Source: Gammaproteobacteria bacterium (GTDB taxonomy: Bacteria; Pseudomonadota; Gammaproteobacteria; Pseudomonadales; Azotimanducaceae). From it: 32,477 bases of DNA. Under the pieces are notes generated by a model, which did no database searches, was not told the origin of the DNA, and worked only from the letters and a program-made list of their open reading frames with translations. This document shows, piece by piece, positions 1 to 8,607 of this stretch. The position numbers and the translations under genes are program-made. How positions within the stretch are numbered: position 1 is the stretch's first letter; each line of letters opens with the position of its first letter. The stretch is from assembly GCA_002715785.1 (NCBI GenBank), contig PBAA01000022.1, positions 26,380 through 58,856 on the forward strand, given 5' to 3'.

Positions 1-336
1 CTCGCCGTTCTCGTCGTCGATGTCGGTTACTACCGCTGTGACGGTGTGCTCGTGGTCAGCGAGTACGGGCGCTCGAAATACCGTATCGATGTGTTTGATT
101 TTCCCCCGTGGTGCCCAACGGTGAATCATACTCGTGAGAAAACCCATACCCATGATTCCGGGCACAAGAGCACCAGGTAATCCTTGGGCTCGGGCCTTGC
201 CGTGGTCTTCAAATCGGCCGCTACCAGAATATCCAACCGCTTGAGCAAAGCTACGCGTTGCCTGGAGCGATGTATCGGGTTGCGAGGGGGTTAATTCGTC
301 ACCGAACACCACATCACTGATGGTTTGCACAGTCAT
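1..336 (-). CDS. MaoC-like hot-dog dehydratase (partial, C-terminus off window)
   Basis: The first 112 codons are visible, starting at the ATG at 336-334; the rest lies beyond position 1. The residues are those of a MaoC-type hot-dog hydratase: a short lead (MTVQTISDVVFGDEL), a helix region with GRFEDHGKARAQGLPG, then VPGIMGMGFLTSMIHRW, which fits the hot-dog central helix. Members of this family hydrate or dehydrate enoyl/3-hydroxyacyl-CoA or -ACP thioesters in the cytosol. The ATG overlaps the TGA of the upstream hydratase gene by ATGA (336-333), so the two are probably translationally coupled and form a heteromeric hydratase like the HadAB or split two-domain types. The substrate cannot be told from sequence. 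Confidence 0.8.
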   Translation of the reverse strand, partial: MTVQTISDVVFGDELTPSQPDTSLQATRSFAQAVGYSGSGRFEDHGKARAQGLPGALVPGIMGMGFLTSMIHRWAPRGKIKHIDTVFRAPVLADHEHTVTAVVTDIDDENGE

Positions 337-776
337 TTGTCGGGTCGTTCTCGGATGACCTGGCGCGAATCGGTTGTGGCGAGGTGTTCGCCACTTTCGT
401 CGTATAGTTGCATTCGGGAAACGAGAAAGATCATTCTTCCTGACCTACCACTCTTGGCATAGATGTCGTGTAAATGGGTTTTACCGGTGAGTTTTATACC
501 GGGACGAACCGGCTTGATACAGGCGACAGCTTTCCCACCGTCCATGGAAATGCCTCCGAGTGCCGGAAAGTCGATGGGTAAGCGTCGACCTGAGGCGAGG
601 CTAGCAAGGATCGGGGCGCAGGCTTCGAAGTTAGGGTCTGTGGGGTCGATAAATGCTTCTCGAGTTTCTCCAGAAGCCTTCGCCACTTTTGCTGACTGCT
701 CGGCGTCAATCACGAAACCGGTGCGGTCGAACTCAAGGTCGAGAAACTTCGACCTCAAATCATCGATATCGGTCAT
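333..776 (-). CDS. FAS1-like dehydratase-domain protein (N-terminal MaoC-type hydratase subunit)
   Basis: This 147-residue protein resembles the FAS1-like dehydratase half of two-part MaoC hydratases. It has an N-terminal helix, FIDPTDPNFEACAPILASL, the glycine-rich GGISMDGGKAVACIKPVRPG segment, and a C-terminal strand pair ending DSRQVIRERPDK. The start is set by AGGAG eight bases before the ATG at 776. The gene overlaps the next one by four bases, which supports a two-subunit hot-dog enzyme acting on an acyl thioester. It follows the nitronate monooxygenase-like gene after 69 nt on the same strand, so the three probably form one operon. The family is clear, but the substrate (fatty, steroid side-chain or other CoA ester) is not. 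Confidence 0.8.
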   Translation of the reverse strand: MTDIDDLRSKFLDLEFDRTGFVIDAEQSAKVAKASGETREAFIDPTDPNFEACAPILASLASGRRLPIDFPALGGISMDGGKAVACIKPVRPGIKLTGKTHLHDIYAKSGRSGRMIFLVSRMQLYDESGEHLATTDSRQVIRERPDK

Positions 777-845
777 ATAGACTTCTCCTGATGGACCCGA
801 GTGTTGGAAGTTAATGTCGCACTGAACATTCTGTTGTGGAGCGAG

Positions 846-1979
846 TTAGTCGGCGACAGTTTGGGCTAAGCGTTCCGTGGCCTCGGCAAAATCCTCCATA
901 AAGTTGTAGACCACTGTTCGCACAGCGATGGTTTCGTTCATAAGACCGACACCTTGCCCAACGAAGTAATTCGCAAGCTGGCGAGCTCCGGCATGATCGG
1001 TTTGCGCGAGCTTATCTATTTTTCGGAAGGCGGCCGCTGCCACAACCCCCTGCAGCGGCATTGGTAGTGGTTCGGGACATTCTTCTGCCGTCCATGCATC
1101 CGTCCAGGCAGACCTTAGTTGCCGGGTGTACTTCCCCGTGCGACTTTTAGAACGAACCGTTTGCCGCGAGTTAGCAACGAGCATTTTTTCCTTCACGACA
1201 GGCAGAGTCTCTGCTTCCGCCGTGGTTAACCATACGGATCCAGTCCATGCACCGTGGGCGCCCATGGCCATACACGCAGCCATTTGACGGCCTGTGACGA
1301 TGCCGCCCGCTGCCAATACACACATGTCGTACTCTTTAATCGCATCAATCACTTCAGGGACGAGGACTAGCGTTGATACTTCTCCACAGTGCCCCCCCGC
1401 TTCAGTACCAGCGACAATAAGGACGTCTACCCCGGCCTCTGCGTGTTTTACAGCGTGTTCCTTAGCTCCAGCGAGCGCTCCGACGACGATCCCCTTTTCA
1501 CGGGCCATGGACATCATGTAAGTGGGTGGAACGCCGAGCGCGTTGACGACCATCTTGACGGGGTGTGCAAACGCGGATTCAAGAATCTCAGTCGCGCCGG
1601 TCTGGCGCATGTTGTCGCCGACTCCACCGCGGATGACTCCAGTCCATAGGTCCGCGGTGTCAATATCGTGCTGGGCGAGCAGCTCTTCGATGTACCTTTT
1701 GTGCTCTATCGGAATTCGGTCTTCGAGCTCTTCTTTTGACAATCCTTGCGCTTTGCTTTCCATGCTTGTCGGTACGAGTAGGTCAACGCCGTAAGGTTTT
1801 CCGTTGACGTGCTCGTCGATCCACGTTAGCTCGACATCGAGGGTTTCGGGCGTGTGGCCGGCCGCACCAAGTACACCAAAACCACCCGCATTACTCACCT
1901 CCGCAATCACGTCTCGACAGTGGCTGAATGCAAATAAAGGGAATTCGATCCCCAACAAGTCACAAATTTTCGAGTTCAC
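846..1979 (-). CDS. Nitronate monooxygenase / NAD(P)H-dependent flavin oxidoreductase family
   Basis: This is a TIM-barrel FMN protein of the 2-nitropropane dioxygenase family. It opens with ICDLLGIEFPLFAFSHCRDV and then NAGGFGVLGA. The phosphate- and flavin-binding part contains VLIVAGTEAGGHCGEV, with the conserved His, and VLAAGGIVTGRQMAACMAMGAHGAWTGS. The family oxidises alkyl nitronates, or acts as a general flavin oxidoreductase or enoyl reductase. I chose GTG at 1979 because GGGGA lies six bases upstream and the protein then begins just before the conserved ICDLLGI; the frame is open up to 2015. It leads a likely three-gene operon with the two hydratase subunits, so an acyl-CoA role is as likely as nitronate oxidation. 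Confidence 0.85.
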   Translation of the reverse strand: MNSKICDLLGIEFPLFAFSHCRDVIAEVSNAGGFGVLGAAGHTPETLDVELTWIDEHVNGKPYGVDLLVPTSMESKAQGLSKEELEDRIPIEHKRYIEELLAQHDIDTADLWTGVIRGGVGDNMRQTGATEILESAFAHPVKMVVNALGVPPTYMMSMAREKGIVVGALAGAKEHAVKHAEAGVDVLIVAGTEAGGHCGEVSTLVLVPEVIDAIKEYDMCVLAAGGIVTGRQMAACMAMGAHGAWTGSVWLTTAEAETLPVVKEKMLVANSRQTVRSKSRTGKYTRQLRSAWTDAWTAEECPEPLPMPLQGVVAAAAFRKIDKLAQTDHAGARQLANYFVGQGVGLMNETIAVRTVVYNFMEDFAEATERLAQTVAD

Positions 1980-2095
1980 TTCTGATCCCCATCTCGCTCG
2001 TGTATAAGCTATCACACGTTATGTGGGCTTCATCTAAACGTTGGGCTGGCCATTCCCATAGGTGAAATCGCACTGGACGAGAACGTTAGGAGACG

Positions 2096-2111
2096 TCAAT
2101 AATCGTATTGA
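2096..2111. promoter_or_regulatory. Candidate operator: 6-bp inverted repeat in divergent region
   Basis: TCAATA-ATCG-TATTGA is a perfect 6+6 inverted repeat with a 4-nt spacer. It lies between the divergent flavin oxidoreductase (minus) and Nudix (plus) genes, in about 230 nt of non-coding sequence. Its size fits a TetR- or GntR-type dimer site. No regulator gene is nearby and no second copy was noticed, so the call rests on symmetry and location only. Confidence 0.3.
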
Positions 2112-2210
2112 AATTTGCGCGTGTACTCCCTGGACGTATTTACTGTGGATCAAGACGTAACGCCAGGGAATCGCGCTGCCAGCAACACGAACAAGATGAA
2201 ACGGGTGAGC

Positions 2211-2942
2211 ATGTCGACCGATAAGCACAAAAACGATATCTACGGGGACCTCAATAAAAGGAAGACGGATGAGCCGGCAATAGCTGCGGCGACGGTGGTT
2301 CTTTTGCGCGACGGGTCGGATGGCGTCGAAGTTCTAATGTTGCGGAAGAACGCGCGGATTGACTTCGGAGGGATGTGGGTTTTCCCTGGAGGTAAAATCG
2401 ATCCGGATGATTACCGTGGAGGTGATGATCTCGAAGCCGCAGCGCGCTGCGCGGCATCCCGCGAGTCAGAGGAGGAAGCGGGGATTTCCCCGGCGTCGGA
2501 CCAATTTGTTTGGTTCGCGCATTGGACCCCTCCGGCGAGTACAGCTCGGCGATACGCGACCTGGTTTTTTGCGGCTCAGGCGGAAATCGACGAACCCATC
2601 CAAATTGATGGTGGGGAAATAGAGGAACACGCTTGGATCAATCCTGCGAAAGCATTGGAAAAACACGGACAAGGCGAAATTGATTTGGCACCGCCCACTT
2701 GGGTGACTCTTTACGAGTTATCGAGATATCAACCGACGACTGCGGTTCTTGAGCACCTCGCGTCGCGCGAACCGAAGGTATACGAAACCCACGTCGCTGA
2801 GAGGTCCGATGGGGTCCGCGTCGCGATGTGGCACGGTGACGCTGGCTATGAGAGCTGGGATCCTGATCTCGATGGTGATCGGCATCGTCTGGTGATGGCG
2901 CGTGGCGGCTTTACGTTCGAAAATGACGTCGAAAACTATTAA
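2211..2942 (+). CDS. Nudix hydrolase, NUDT19/RP2-like (long insertion in Nudix box)
   Basis: This Nudix hydrolase has about 243 residues from the chosen ATG. The domain begins near residue 23 (AIAAATVVLLRDG) and carries MWVFPGGKID at 55-64 and RESEEEAGI at 84-92. The glycines and the REx2EEAG half are therefore separated by a longer segment than the 23-residue canonical Nudix box, as in NUDT19/RP2-type CoA diphosphatases. These enzymes cleave CoA or acyl-CoA, or other nucleoside diphosphates, using Mg2+ held by the box glutamates. The frame is open upstream to 2115, and ATG at 2196 is an alternative start; neither has a convincing Shine-Dalgarno sequence. It diverges from acyl-CoA-type genes, which would suit CoA turnover. 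Confidence 0.8.
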   Translation: MSTDKHKNDIYGDLNKRKTDEPAIAAATVVLLRDGSDGVEVLMLRKNARIDFGGMWVFPGGKIDPDDYRGGDDLEAAARCAASRESEEEAGISPASDQFVWFAHWTPPASTARRYATWFFAAQAEIDEPIQIDGGEIEEHAWINPAKALEKHGQGEIDLAPPTWVTLYELSRYQPTTAVLEHLASREPKVYETHVAERSDGVRVAMWHGDAGYESWDPDLDGDRHRLVMARGGFTFENDVENY

Positions 2943-2949
2943 CCATCCC

Positions 2950-2964
2950 GACTAGAGGCTAGTC
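2950..2964. terminator. Small hairpin at the convergent end of the Nudix and GMC genes
   Basis: GACTAG-AGG-CTAGTC is a perfect 6-bp stem with a 3-nt loop in the 16-nt gap between two converging genes, and it takes in the GMC stop codon. The position suits a bidirectional terminator, but no T-run follows on either strand. It could equally be chance symmetry. Confidence 0.25.
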
Positions 2965-4551
2965 CGCCAAGGTCATGGCGGCCGCTTTCTCGCCGATCAT
3001 AATGCAAGGCGCGTTGGTGTTTCCCGAAACTAATGTTGGCATTACGGACGCGTCCGCGATCCTCAAGCCCTCGATTCCGTGCACCCGTAGCTGATCATCG
3101 ACGACGGCGTAGGGATCGCTACCCATTTTGCATGTCCCAACAGGGTGGAAAACGGTGCTTCCTGTGGCACGACAGAAGTTCAGGAGTTCTTCGTAAGAAT
3201 CACACGTTGCACCCGGAAACAGCTCATTATCAGAGAATTTTTGTAGCGCGGGGGCAGCACCGACCTGTCGGGCGATGCGCATGCCTGCGACTAAGGCGTC
3301 TCGGTCGATTTGTTCCGAAAGAAAATTGGGTCTGATCACAGGGGCTGCTTCTGGATCATTGCTTTGGATATGGATCGAACCTTGGCTCTCAGGACGTAAT
3401 TGACAGACGGACAAGGTCATGCCGGGTTCTCTTTCGAGAGTACCGCGACGGGCATTGCGGGCATAGCTGGCGTGGGCAAAGTGGAACTGGACATCCGGCG
3501 AGTCAAGCTCTTCGCGCGTTCGGACGAAACCATGCGCAATACCCGCGGTGTAGGTCATGACCCCACGGCGCGTGAAAGCATACTTTGCTGCTTCGCCGAG
3601 TAGTTTAAGTGGCCGAGTATCTTGATTGAGGGTCGTGACTCCTTTGACTCTCCACGCAATGCTGCTCGCATAATGATCTCGGTAATTCTCTCCAACGCCA
3701 GGCAGTTCGTGGGCAACGTCGATATCGTACTTACGCAATAATTCGGGGTTGCCGATGCCAGACAGTTCAAGCAATTGCGGTGACTGGACAGCGCCTGCAC
3801 ACAACAAAACCTCGCGATTGGCGCGCGCTTCACGCGCTTGACCTGCGACACTGTATCGGATCCCTACCGCGCGGCGATTGTCTAAGACGATACGATGCAC
3901 GTGTGCACGAGTGGTGATGTGCAAATTTTTCCGGTGACGAGCAGGTCGTAAAAATGCGTCCGCGGTACTGTGGCGTCGACCACGCAACTGAGTGACTTGG
4001 TAATAGCCGAAGCCTTCCTGGGATACGCCGTTGTAGTCAGGCGTTTTGGGATAGCCGATTTCGACGCCCGCGTCGATAAACGCGTCAAGTAATGGGTGGT
4101 GTTCGACCATATCGGCAACGTTTAATTCGCCACCCGATCCGCGGAATTGATCGTCGCCCCGTTCGAAGTTTTCGGATTGTCTAAAAAAAGGAAGAACTTC
4201 GTCGTACGACCACCCACGATTCCCCAATTGCGCCCAAGTGTCGTAGTCGAGTGGCTGGCCACGCACGTACAACATACCGTTAATGGAGCTAGACCCGCCG
4301 AGAACCTTGCCGCGCGGAATGGGAATCTCGCGATTGGCGGTGCCTTCCTCCGGCTCAGTGTTGAAACACCAATTGAGACTCGGTTTGTCGATCATTTTCC
4401 AGAACCCTACTGGTATATGGATAAGTGGGTTCCAGGCCCTTCCGCCGGCTTCAACTAACAGGACCTTGGTGGTTGAGTTTTGGCTCAATCGGTTGGCCAC
4501 GACACAACCGGCCGATCCGGCACCGATTACAATATAGTCATACTCCTCCAC
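2959..4551 (-). CDS. GMC-family FAD-dependent oxidoreductase (choline dehydrogenase-like)
   Basis: This 530-residue glucose-methanol-choline oxidoreductase has the N-terminal FAD site YIVIGAGSAG (residues 6-15) and an acidic EAGG end of beta-2. It also has the GMC signature GKVLGGSSSINGMLYVRG, the second signature GAVQSPQLLELSGIG, and the C-terminal active site TVFHPVGTCKMG with the catalytic His, followed by SGNTNAPCIMIGEKAA with the paired Asn. It oxidises a primary alcohol to an aldehyde, passing electrons to a quinone or to oxygen. The start is GTG at 4551, five bases after AAAAGGAG. It diverges from the PhyH-like gene across only 63 nt. Homologues include choline and alkane-1-ol dehydrogenases, and the sequence does not decide the substrate. 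Confidence 0.92.
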   Translation of the reverse strand: MEEYDYIVIGAGSAGCVVANRLSQNSTTKVLLVEAGGRAWNPLIHIPVGFWKMIDKPSLNWCFNTEPEEGTANREIPIPRGKVLGGSSSINGMLYVRGQPLDYDTWAQLGNRGWSYDEVLPFFRQSENFERGDDQFRGSGGELNVADMVEHHPLLDAFIDAGVEIGYPKTPDYNGVSQEGFGYYQVTQLRGRRHSTADAFLRPARHRKNLHITTRAHVHRIVLDNRRAVGIRYSVAGQAREARANREVLLCAGAVQSPQLLELSGIGNPELLRKYDIDVAHELPGVGENYRDHYASSIAWRVKGVTTLNQDTRPLKLLGEAAKYAFTRRGVMTYTAGIAHGFVRTREELDSPDVQFHFAHASYARNARRGTLEREPGMTLSVCQLRPESQGSIHIQSNDPEAAPVIRPNFLSEQIDRDALVAGMRIARQVGAAPALQKFSDNELFPGATCDSYEELLNFCRATGSTVFHPVGTCKMGSDPYAVVDDQLRVHGIEGLRIADASVMPTLVSGNTNAPCIMIGEKAAAMTLAD

Positions 4552-4614
4552 GCCCGCTCCTTTTCGCGTCTCCGCAACGTACTATGGTGTGCAGGCAGAG
4601 GTTGGAGAAGAGTC

Positions 4615-5364
4615 ATGCTGAGTGCAAGTCAGGTCGAACAGTATCGAGAGCAAGGATACGTAGTTCCGGACTTCCGCTTGTCCGATGAAACGGTCAACGC
4701 GATTCGTGCCCAACACGAGCGCCTTTTAAGTGATCACCCGGAGTTTTCCGACTACTGTCCGGCGTTGCTCATTCACGATACCGGCTTCCTCAACTATGCG
4801 CGGAATGACGAGATCCTCGATATGGTTGAGCAGCTCATCGGTCCAAACATTGCGTTGTGGAATCAGAGTTTTTTTGCCAAGCCGGCACGCGTGGGATCCC
4901 GCACTCCGTGGCACCAGGACGGCGAATATTGGCCTATGCGGCCGCTCGCGACTTGTTCGGTTTGGATTGCCATTGATGATGCGACCAGTGAAAACGGCTG
5001 TCTTCGATTCCTACCGGGCACCCACCGGTCGCGAGATCTTGCTCAACACCACTTCAATAAGGCGGACGGCCTGTCTTTGCCGCTAGAAATTGATGAGTCC
5101 GTCGTTGATGAATCGTTGGCGGTTGATATAACGCTGCAAGCCGGCCAGATGTCATTGCACGATGTCTTTTTGGTACACGGTTCCGAACCCAATCAATCGC
5201 CGAATCCGCGTCGAGGCATGACTCTTCGGTTCATGCCGACGACATCAATATATCGCCGTGACCTGGGAGCTGGGGGAAGTGCTTCCGCAAATGATCTACG
5301 TACGCTTTATCTGATGCGGGGTTCGGACATCAGTGGCCAGAATGATTTTCGCGTACGTTGGTAA
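4615..5364 (+). CDS. Phytanoyl-CoA dioxygenase (PhyH) family Fe(II)/2-oxoglutarate oxygenase
   Basis: This is a 249-residue PhyH-family protein. The iron triad is visible as His100 and Asp102 in PWHQDGEYW, and His188 in FLVHGSEPN. An arginine-rich RRGMTLRF segment follows and would bind 2-oxoglutarate. GCLRFLPGTHRSR (129-141) is the usual mid-domain motif. ATG at 4615 is chosen over earlier in-frame starts because GGAGAAG precedes it and the protein then begins at the conserved LSASQVEQYREQGYV. The family hydroxylates many small molecules besides phytanoyl-CoA. It shares a 63-nt divergent promoter region with the GMC oxidoreductase, which suggests coordinated expression; the substrate is unknown. 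Confidence 0.9.
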   Translation: MLSASQVEQYREQGYVVPDFRLSDETVNAIRAQHERLLSDHPEFSDYCPALLIHDTGFLNYARNDEILDMVEQLIGPNIALWNQSFFAKPARVGSRTPWHQDGEYWPMRPLATCSVWIAIDDATSENGCLRFLPGTHRSRDLAQHHFNKADGLSLPLEIDESVVDESLAVDITLQAGQMSLHDVFLVHGSEPNQSPNPRRGMTLRFMPTTSIYRRDLGAGGSASANDLRTLYLMRGSDISGQNDFRVRW

Positions 5365-5392
5365 GGGTGTAGCTAGAATCTACTAAGTATTT

Positions 5393-6187
5393 TCACGGTC
5401 GCTTCGAACCGATCCCCCAAGGAGCCGCCCAGGTAAGACCTTCGATGGTTGTTGTGCGGGCGCGGTATTCGCAACCAACCCATCCGGAATACCCCATATT
5501 GTCTAGCACGCCAAGGAGGTGCGGAATATTCACTTCCCCGTATTGCGGCTCGTTTCGACCGGGGACGCTAGAGAATTGGACGTGCCCGAGTACGGGCCAA
5601 TGGTGTGCGAGGCCGGCGGCTAGATCACCTTCCATGATTTGGAGATGGTAGAAGTCGAATTGAAGGAGAACGTTAGGCATGGCCACCGCATCAATGATTT
5701 GTCGTGCGTGGGAGCTGTTGCTGTGTAGGTAACCGGGCACATCACGACTGTTCAGCGGTTCAATCAAAAGCGTGATCCCGAGGTCTTCCGCAATGGGCGC
5801 GGTTGCCCGGAGATTCTCGATAAACACATCTTCGCATTCACGTGCTGTAGAACCCTCGGGTACCACGCCCGCCATGACGTGTATCAAACCTGCACCCAAC
5901 TCCGACGCGTATTCCAACGATTCGGAGACAATAGCTTTGAATTCGTTCTCCCGCCCGGGTAGTGCGGCAACCCCTCGCTCGCCAGCCTCGGCATTACCCA
6001 TCCGTGTATTGACGAGAATGAGCTCGAGCTCGTTATCCGTGAGGATCGATTTCAGTTCCTCAACAGCATGACCGTAGGGCTGCAGGTATTCGACTGCGTC
6101 GAACCCGACTTGCCGAGCCGCGGCAAATCGTTCGACGGGCGCTAATTCAGTGAACATCGTCGTCAGGTTTGCAGCAAGTCTTGGCAT
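5393..6187 (-). CDS. Hydroxypyruvate isomerase-like TIM-barrel protein
   Basis: This 264-residue sugar isomerase/epimerase-fold protein is closest to the Hyi/OtnI family. The N-terminus has ANLTTMFTELAPVERFAAA and GFDAVEYLQPY. Likely metal or catalytic residues sit in LLIEPLNSRDVPGY, LLQFDFYHLQIMEGD and GWVGCEYRA. Hyi converts hydroxypyruvate to tartronate semialdehyde; OtnI isomerises 2-oxo-tetronates. The usual partner, a tartronate semialdehyde reductase, is not in the window. It lies downstream of the aldo/keto reductase on the same strand after 139 nt, and it converges on the PhyH-like gene. No clear Shine-Dalgarno sequence precedes the ATG at 6187, but the start matches the family's N-terminus. 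Confidence 0.82.
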   Translation of the reverse strand: MPRLAANLTTMFTELAPVERFAAARQVGFDAVEYLQPYGHAVEELKSILTDNELELILVNTRMGNAEAGERGVAALPGRENEFKAIVSESLEYASELGAGLIHVMAGVVPEGSTARECEDVFIENLRATAPIAEDLGITLLIEPLNSRDVPGYLHSNSSHARQIIDAVAMPNVLLQFDFYHLQIMEGDLAAGLAHHWPVLGHVQFSSVPGRNEPQYGEVNIPHLLGVLDNMGYSGWVGCEYRARTTTIEGLTWAAPWGIGSKRP

Positions 6188-6326
6188 GGCGGTGTTTGTT
6201 TGTGAGTCAGTTATTCAGGATTGTATACGTGGTTTACAGGGTACAAACGGCTGCGTTCGCCCCTCATCACTCTTGGAGTGGAATCGATCCCTGTCGATCC
6301 ATGGTCCCTACGGCAATTTCTTGCCA

Positions 6327-7358
6327 TTAGGAGTAGCCGATCGAAAGTAGGTTCTCGACCGGTTGGTAGAGCTCCTCGAGATAGCCGACATCGGTTGCAC
6401 TTAGCTGAATGTTCGTTGCCTCAACCAGCTGATCGAGTTGTTCGATGCGTGACACGCCGACCACGGGAGCGTACACCTCGGGTTTATTGAGCATCCAGGC
6501 CAAAGCGATCTGTGCCGGAGTTTGTCCGAGTTTTCGTGCGACTTCGGCGTTCCGTTCGGCGATCGAAAAATCCATTTCGCCGCGGTATAGGCTTTCCGTG
6601 CGGGAACGATCGCGACCCTGAGAACGAGCCGTACTTCCCTGGTCGAACCCACCCTGATACGAACCCGCAAGTATGCCTCGGGCGAGCGGGGACCATGGCG
6701 ACACTGCGACGCCGGTGGTGGCGCAGTATGGGTTCATTTCGCGCTCTTCCTCCCGGTAAATAAGGTTGTAATGATTCTGCATGGAAATGAAGGGTGTCCA
6801 ACGATGCATTGACGCCGTCATCTGGAGTTCGACGAATTGCCAGGCGAACATGGAGGAAGCACCGAGATACAGGACCTTTCCTGCTTTTACAACGTCGTGA
6901 AGTGCTTCCATCGTTTCTTCGACCGGAACCTGTGCATGCCCAGGCACGCCATGGGGGTGTCGGTGGATGACCAGCTGGTCAATGTAATCGAGACCGAGGC
7001 GTCCGAGACTTGCATCGACACCTTCAAGAATGTGTTTCCTTGAGAGGCCACCTTGGTTGGCGCCCGGTCCCATGGGCATCGAAATTTTCGTCGCGATGAC
7101 AAATTGATCTCGAGGCAAGAGTTCGTTTAGGAGAGCACCGACAACTTCCTCGCAAGCACCGACGCCGTACGTATCGGCGCAATCGAAGTAAAACAAGCCA
7201 TGGTCGATTGCCGCTTTAAAGATTGGCCGAGCTTCATCAATTCCCAGGGTCCAATCGCCTTGATGTCCCTGGCCTGGTTTTCCAAAATTCATGGTTCCGA
7301 GACAAAGTTGGGAGACTCGTAAGCCGCTGTTTTTTCCGAGTTGTATAGCTTCAAGCAT
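6327..7358 (-). CDS. Aldo/keto reductase
   Basis: This 343-residue NADPH-dependent (beta/alpha)8 aldo/keto reductase has the complete catalytic tetrad. Asp59 and Tyr64 lie in FDCADTYG, Lys91 in FVIATKIS, and His132 in DQLVIHRHPHG. The C-terminal half contains AWMLNKPEVYAPVVGVSRIEQL, typical of the cofactor-phosphate site in YghZ/Tas-like members. It reduces aldehydes or ketones in the cytosol. AAGGAAAG precedes the ATG at 7358. The gene diverges from the CoA-transferase pair with 70 nt between the starts. Its natural substrate is not evident. Confidence 0.92.
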   Translation of the reverse strand: MLEAIQLGKNSGLRVSQLCLGTMNFGKPGQGHQGDWTLGIDEARPIFKAAIDHGLFYFDCADTYGVGACEEVVGALLNELLPRDQFVIATKISMPMGPGANQGGLSRKHILEGVDASLGRLGLDYIDQLVIHRHPHGVPGHAQVPVEETMEALHDVVKAGKVLYLGASSMFAWQFVELQMTASMHRWTPFISMQNHYNLIYREEEREMNPYCATTGVAVSPWSPLARGILAGSYQGGFDQGSTARSQGRDRSRTESLYRGEMDFSIAERNAEVARKLGQTPAQIALAWMLNKPEVYAPVVGVSRIEQLDQLVEATNIQLSATDVGYLEELYQPVENLLSIGYS

Positions 7359-7428
7359 GATGTTCTTTCCTTGAGGGCTTTGCTGTAGGTCCGAAATAGT
7401 ATCGAATGGAACCAGCGGGGGTTAACTA

Positions 7429-8607
7429 ATGCCACAAGAAGTTGGCGCGCTTTCCAAAGTGCGGATTATTGACTTGACGGACGAACGTGCCATTTACGGC
7501 GCGAAACTACTTGCGGATCTGGGCGCGGATGTTGTCCGACCGGAACCGCTCGAAGGGGACCCGTTGAGACAGCGAGGGCCTTTTTGTAACGATGACCCCG
7601 ACGAACCGTCTCTTTGGCACGCTTTTTTTGCTTCGAATCGTCGCTTTATTTCGTTGGATCTTGAAACTCAAACAGGTCTGGATCAATTAACGGGATTGAT
7701 CGCAAATGCGGAGATCGTGTTGGTGTCGGAAGGAGCTTTTGGCACTTCAGATTTGGACCTCGATGTCGCCATGCGGGTCAATCCTGCACTGGTTTGGATC
7801 GAGTGCTCGTCTTTTGGTAACGAGGGGCCTTGGAAGGACTACGTCGCGCCGGACCTGGTGGCGGGCGCGTTAGGAGGCTCGGTCTCTACGACAGGCGATG
7901 TGGATACCCCGCCGCTGAAAGCATTTGGCGACCTAAACTTTGTGGTGTCCGGTTGCTATACCGCTATCGCAGCATTGAGTGCGCTCTATCACGCTAAGGA
8001 GACAGGCCAAGGTCAGCGTGTGGATGTGCCGGTGCATCAATGCATCGCCTCGTGCCTGGAACACGTATTCATGTGGTACTGGTATTCGGACTTGTTGGGG
8101 CCGGCCCGAGGCCGGGCTCTTGAGCGTCGAGGTAGTCTGCATTGGTCGAACATGTATGTTGTTATGCAGGCCGTGGGCGGCACCATCATGGTCACGCCGA
8201 CCCCTGATATCGATGCGCAGCTAACATGGCTCATCGAGGCGGACGAATTCGGAGATTTGTTCGAACCGGAATACCAAGATCCGGCGAATCAGGCTCAATT
8301 TATGGCGCGTCTCATGGAAGTTTTGCGTACCTTTGTCGGATCGAAAGATGTGGAAGCGTTGTTTCTCGAAGCCCAATCGCGTCATGCACCGTACGGATGG
8401 GTGTTGCCGATCGAGAAGGTGGGAGAAAATCCTCAACTTGAGGCACGCGATTGGTGGCATCCGTACTCGATCGGTGAGCACGTTGTAAAGGGGCCGGGGA
8501 CGCCTTATCGATTTAGTCAGACACCTTGGCAAATGAAGCCGTATGTTGAAACCGACGTCGATGCGAAACGCGTCTTGCAAGACCTCGGTTGGGACAACGA
8601 TCGATGA
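7429..8607 (+). CDS. CaiB/BaiF (class III) CoA-transferase, first subunit
   Basis: This 392-residue class III CoA-transferase has the N-terminal fold RIIDLTDERAIYGAKLLADLGADVVRPEP, here missing the usual GP of the family. The middle has WIECSSFGNEGPWKDY and AFGDLNFVVSG, where the Asp is a candidate nucleophile. GQGQRVDVPVHQC and a C-terminal ALFLEAQSRHAPYGWV region follow. The enzymes move CoA between carboxylic acids through an aspartyl-CoA thioester. A GGGGG tract lies seven bases before the ATG at 7429. Its TGA overlaps the ATG of the second transferase (ATGA, 8604-8607), which argues for a heteromeric enzyme. The non-canonical N-terminus makes it the divergent partner. Confidence 0.88.
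   Translation: MPQEVGALSKVRIIDLTDERAIYGAKLLADLGADVVRPEPLEGDPLRQRGPFCNDDPDEPSLWHAFFASNRRFISLDLETQTGLDQLTGLIANAEIVLVSEGAFGTSDLDLDVAMRVNPALVWIECSSFGNEGPWKDYVAPDLVAGALGGSVSTTGDVDTPPLKAFGDLNFVVSGCYTAIAALSALYHAKETGQGQRVDVPVHQCIASCLEHVFMWYWYSDLLGPARGRALERRGSLHWSNMYVVMQAVGGTIMVTPTPDIDAQLTWLIEADEFGDLFEPEYQDPANQAQFMARLMEVLRTFVGSKDVEALFLEAQSRHAPYGWVLPIEKVGENPQLEARDWWHPYSIGEHVVKGPGTPYRFSQTPWQMKPYVETDVDAKRVLQDLGWDNDR

Noticed and set aside
463..780. 105-residue plus-strand ORF
   Set aside because: It lies antisense within the hydratase subunit gene, which has family motifs and a Shine-Dalgarno sequence.
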